Of a stretch of 64,000 bases of DNA, positions 60,901 through 64,000 are shown piece after piece. The DNA is from Chaetorhynchus papuensis (lineage: Eukaryota > Chordata > Aves > Passeriformes > Rhipiduridae): contig VWYX01000274.1 in assembly GCA_013396525.1 (NCBI GenBank), positions 726,794 to 790,793 on the forward strand. Direction: 5' to 3'. The notes beneath the pieces were generated by a model. The model was not told where the DNA came from, searched no databases, and was given only the letters and a program-made list of their open reading frames with translations. The first letter of the stretch is position 1; each line of letters begins with the position of its first letter. The position numbers were made by a program, and so were the translations under genes.

Positions 60901-61000
60901 ATGAAATTAGTCTCCATTCTTGCATTTCTTAGCTCTGAGGCACTCCCCAAGTAACTTGAGTCATAGCAGTGTGAGGCCTCAAAACTCAGGCCAGCAGTCA
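54985..61000. other. Noncoding sequence, nothing identifiable
   Basis: Poly-T at 55728-55743, a 16-bp perfect palindrome at 58248-58263, a possible old repeat module near 59101-59125 ('ttaatttcagtggacttggg') and (AT)n plus poly-T at about 60720-60741. The 206-codon plus-strand frame at 60264-60884 has no domain and crosses the (AT)n/poly-T stretch, so I do not call it a gene. Confidence 0.55.
58248..58263. repeat. 16-bp perfect palindrome
   Basis: aaagtcttaagacttt equals its own reverse complement and has no spacer. Too short to say more. Confidence 0.85.
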
Positions 61001-61009
61001 AACCTCATC

Positions 61010-61063
61010 AGATGATGAATGAACCCTGCCTGGACGCCGGCTCGGTAAGGAGAGCAGGTGAGT
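61010..61063 (+). other. Short open frame ending at a perfect splice donor
   Basis: An ATG (61012) opens a frame reading MMNEPCLDAGSVRRA and reaches CAG|GTGAGT, a textbook 5' splice site, at 61057/61058; a weaker donor-like GTAAGG precedes it at 61045. The patch holds CpG (gacgccggctcgg). It could be a small first coding exon, but such donor matches are common by chance and no promoter is visible. Confidence 0.2.
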
Positions 61064-61575
61064 CCTGTCTGGTCCTGAGTTCAGTAAGAACACTTCAAAC
61101 AGTGCCAGCTAATGCATCTTCTCATCTCCTGCTTTATTTGCCATTAGGCAATCCTTCCTCAGGCTTCCTTGTGTTCTGCATAGTCGTTCATTTGAACTGC
61201 CATTCTCTTTGGCAAGCTGCAGGATTTTCAAACGCAGGTTAGAGCAGGTATTTCCCAAAGCCGATAGTGCACATGCTTCTGGGAGGCCTTTGTAGCATGT
61301 ACTCTACTAAGGTCTAGCAGCTCTGGTTTGCCATTTCAAGCTTATGATTAAACATTTTATCTTAAGCCATCAAAAAAGCCTTCCTTACAAGACTAAATAG
61401 AACACTTCACATGAAACCTTTCCTATGAAAAGAATGCTTTTGGATATGAGAGATACAGTAATTAATGCTGCTTGATAGAATCTATAAATGTACACTGTAG
61501 CAATGCTATTTGCTTTAAGTACTACTTTAAGCAGAAAAAGGCGATGAATCCCCCTTCCAGTGTCTGATTTTATGT
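61064..61575. other. Noncoding sequence
   Basis: Nothing identifiable beyond the continuing short open frame to 61242. Confidence 0.5.
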
Positions 61576-61765
61576 TTAAGAGCTAATGAACTGAATTCTT
61601 CGTAAACATTGGCAAAAGATGCAAATGAACAGACAGATTCTCCAAATGCAAAGGGACACATGAGAAAGAGCTAATTTCACACAATTGACACTCTAACCTT
61701 TTTGGATCAGTGGAATTAGAGGCTGATTAATCTGCCATGATTAGCATTTATTGAAGCTTTTGACA
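61576..61765. promoter_or_regulatory. Candidate conserved noncoding element
   Basis: Contains an octamer ATGCAAAT (61619-61626), a nearby second ATGCAAA, a GGATTA/TAATC-type series (ttggatcag, gctgattaatctgcc, gattagcattta) and no simple sequence. It resembles forebrain or neural enhancers in composition, but this is inference. Confidence 0.3.
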
Positions 61766-64000
61766 CTGCTGCATTGTTTTTCTTTTCCTTTTCTTTTGTG
61801 TCTCTGAGAGTTAACAGTTTATAATACATTTAACTACCAGTCCATCACCCTGACAGGGTCATAGCTTTCCTTTATGGACTTTTAAAATTAATAACAGACA
61901 GTTCTATTTTGACATGCCCTTGCTTCTGCTGCAGAACTCGGCTGTTTAATTGTAGAGCTGGCCTCTTGTGGCCAAATGCTCCCAATGTTTAGCAAGGGTT
62001 GAAAATATGGATGTTAGGAGAAAAACTGGCAGATGGCTGACAAGGCATTTTTACTCATAACACACCAGTAAAACTTTAACTCAGAAGATTTAGTGCTAGA
62101 GCTTTGCAGTCAGCAAGCTGCAGCCATATGCAGATTTTTTTTTTCGAACTTCTAAACTGATGGTTTTGCAAAGTGTGCATAAGCAGCCTTTATTGATTAT
62201 GATGTTAAAAATTGAAAGCGTCAGTATCATTTAGCTTGAGACACTTTTAAAGAAAAAATGAACATTCGTTTTCATTATGAATTCCTGATAGGCCAGATGC
62301 CAGTAAGGTCTATGATCTTTATTTTCTAGAACTAAAGCAAGGAACACTCTTGCGATGCCTTTTTTTTTCCCCTAAAAGAAATGCTGTATATATGAATCAA
62401 ACAGTACCTAACATATATACAGTAACTGTTGGCTCTTACACATTCATAGACTCCAGATGATGTCCCGACCCATGAAAGTGACTTGTTAGCTGGATATAAA
62501 ATCACAGACACCATAAGCCTGGGTGATAGCTTCACAGCCCAACTTTCAGACACAAGTTAGTATTTATAACACTCTCAGTACCTATCTATCACCACAAAAA
62601 GCGTGTTAAATAACTTTAAAGGCCTGACAAACCCACAAAACTAGGAAATGAAGATTTATGGGTGCACAGTCCATGAATTCATTCTATTGTGCCCAGGTGT
62701 TACGGCACACACTGCAATGACATACGTTTGCTTTAGTTTAACTGTGAAGAGATGCAAGTACATTATCACAGGTGTCCTGCAGTGGCCAGGCAACACTCCC
62801 CAACATTTTTTCCATTAAATGCAGCCAAATATTCTGCTTGGTTGTGAAACACGGTATAAAGTGGTTGGTTACTTACATCCTTTCTCCGTGTTTCTATACC
62901 ACAAAACACTAATTCATATATATCAGCTAATTATAAGCATACCTTATACTAAATAGACAGAAAATATGTTTTCTTTAGAAACTCAAGAAAAAAAAATATC
63001 ACATCCCCTAGTATTAGCTCAGAAAGCGCCAGATAATTCTTTAGTGAGCCAAATAAAAAGAAAGAAAAAAAAAAAAAAAAAAAATTCATAGTCCTGTGAG
63101 ACAGCTCTCTTTCCCAAACACAACCTTGGTACAAAAAAAAACCAAAACCCAAATGTGCATTTTCTAGTGCAGCTGAGCATCGAATTTGTCTGTGTAAAAC
63201 AACATTTGTAGGTAGAAGAGGAATAATTATGCATCTAAATATCTGTGCTGAAATGGATGAGCCTGCAGTTGGATGGGTGGCATGCAAGATGGTGCATTCT
63301 TTGCAGACACACCTCTTGCACTGGCCAGGTCATCTTCCCTTTTAGGAAGATACATTAGGAAATGAAATTCCCTTAAACCCTCAAGCACAGTGGTGCAATT
63401 ATACCATAAATCAAATTAATTAAACAGTGTTTACATCTATCAGGGCCTCCAAGAGCTCTGAACAAATTCTGCTCTGTCTGCAAGTCAAAAGGGAAGCTGA
63501 ATGGTAGGGACAGAGGCCCCCTCACAGCCACTGCTGGTCAGGGCAGTCCGTTGTTGGGGGATCTGCTTTAGAAATAACGAGGCTGGAGACCACCTCTAAC
63601 AACTCCCTCAGGGCAGGCCTTCTGTATTTTCCAGCCTTTCTCTCCTGGTGAAGGGCTGCTTCTCCTTGCTCCCTGAGCCTCCTCCCTCACACAGCCAGAG
63701 AGGGCCGTGTCCTGCTACCAGGCATGGAGCATCTCAACCCACCCCTGGCTGTTCTTAATGAACTCATTTTCCTAATTGCACTCCCAGTTTCAATTCTACC
63801 GATCCCTTTCGGGCATCTGGCACAGCCACCCCAAACATCTGCTCCACCTCTGGGTTGGACAGCAATGGTCTCTGCTGATGTCCTGCAAAAAAGAGCGAGG
63901 TGAAAAGCCTTATGCCAACCCACCTCTGCTTCTGCAAGAGAGCAGGGGGGGACCTGACCTACGCCAGTGCCCAAGGTCAGCCTCACAGGATAGTTTTGAG
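61766..64000. other. Noncoding sequence to the right edge
   Basis: Poly-A at 63065-63084. From 63.5 kb the sequence becomes GC-richer; the minus-strand frame at 63687-63986 (99 codons) is not recognisable. The window ends without a visible feature boundary. Confidence 0.5.
63065..63084. repeat. Poly-A tract (20)
   Basis: Twenty A preceded by aaataaaaagaaag. No retrocopy body is recognised. Confidence 0.9.

Noticed and set aside
61011..61078. C/D-box snoRNA-like pair (ATGATGA about 60 nt before CTGA)
   Set aside because: There is no terminal stem and no clear C' or D' box; the spacing is probably accidental.
1..64000. Bacterial or phage features: operons, Shine-Dalgarno sites, CRISPR arrays, tRNA genes, IS elements
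   Set aside because: None is visible. The CR1 fragments place the sequence in a bird genome, where such features would not be expected.
1..64000. Endogenous retrovirus or LTR element
   Set aside because: I looked for paired long repeats, primer-binding sites and gag/pol-like frames and saw none; solo LTRs cannot be excluded without a library search.

Overview
The window looks like a 64 kb piece of bird nuclear DNA without any gene I can identify. It is either intergenic or lies inside a long intron. The organism call rests on three fragments of the avian CR1 (chicken repeat 1) LINE, recognisable by their conserved 3' ends. It is supported by the low density of interspersed repeats, AT-rich unique sequence, scarce CpG, and only a few weathered amniote-age repeat relics. 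Nothing suggests a bacterium, phage or plasmid: there are no packed ORFs, operons, ribosome binding sites, tRNA/rRNA genes, IS elements or CRISPR arrays. The longest open frames (about 200 codons) are isolated, resemble no family I know and are of a size expected by chance.

Layout. 1-17 kb: unique AT-rich sequence with two MIR-like SINE relics (about 116 and 3560), a good CTCF-type motif at 9070, a periodic CCCAATTAAGC-type block at 15.13-15.32 kb, poly-A tracts near 16.5 kb and a partial CTCF-type core at 16973. 17.4-19.7 kb: two stretches that read like conserved noncoding elements. 19.18-21.1 kb: a one-sided cluster of long poly-T tracts, one of which is followed by a splice-acceptor-like site. 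21-29.8 kb: mostly unique, with another enhancer-like block at about 26.1 kb. 29.80-29.89 kb: a long imperfect inverted repeat, the clearest unexplained structure here. 31.5-34.5 kb: two CR1 fragments. 34.5-47.7 kb: unique sequence with a CpG-richer patch at 42.7 kb and three copies of a CATG-centred palindrome at 46.06-46.11 kb. 47.7 kb: the third CR1. 51.5 kb: an older L3/CR1-like LINE relic. 53.6 kb: facing poly-T and poly-A tracts. 54.0-54.7 kb: the best run of regulatory-looking sequence, followed by an AAT/AAC microsatellite. 61 kb: a short ORF ending at a perfect splice donor, then another enhancer-like block.

No genes can be described as working together. If the window has a function it is probably cis-regulatory (enhancer-like blocks, CTCF-type motifs) for a gene outside it. 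The enhancer calls are pattern judgements made without alignments and carry low confidence. I did not find a previously undescribed multi-gene system. The items most worth checking are the inverted repeat at 29.8 kb, the triple palindrome at 46.1 kb and the block at 54.0-54.7 kb.
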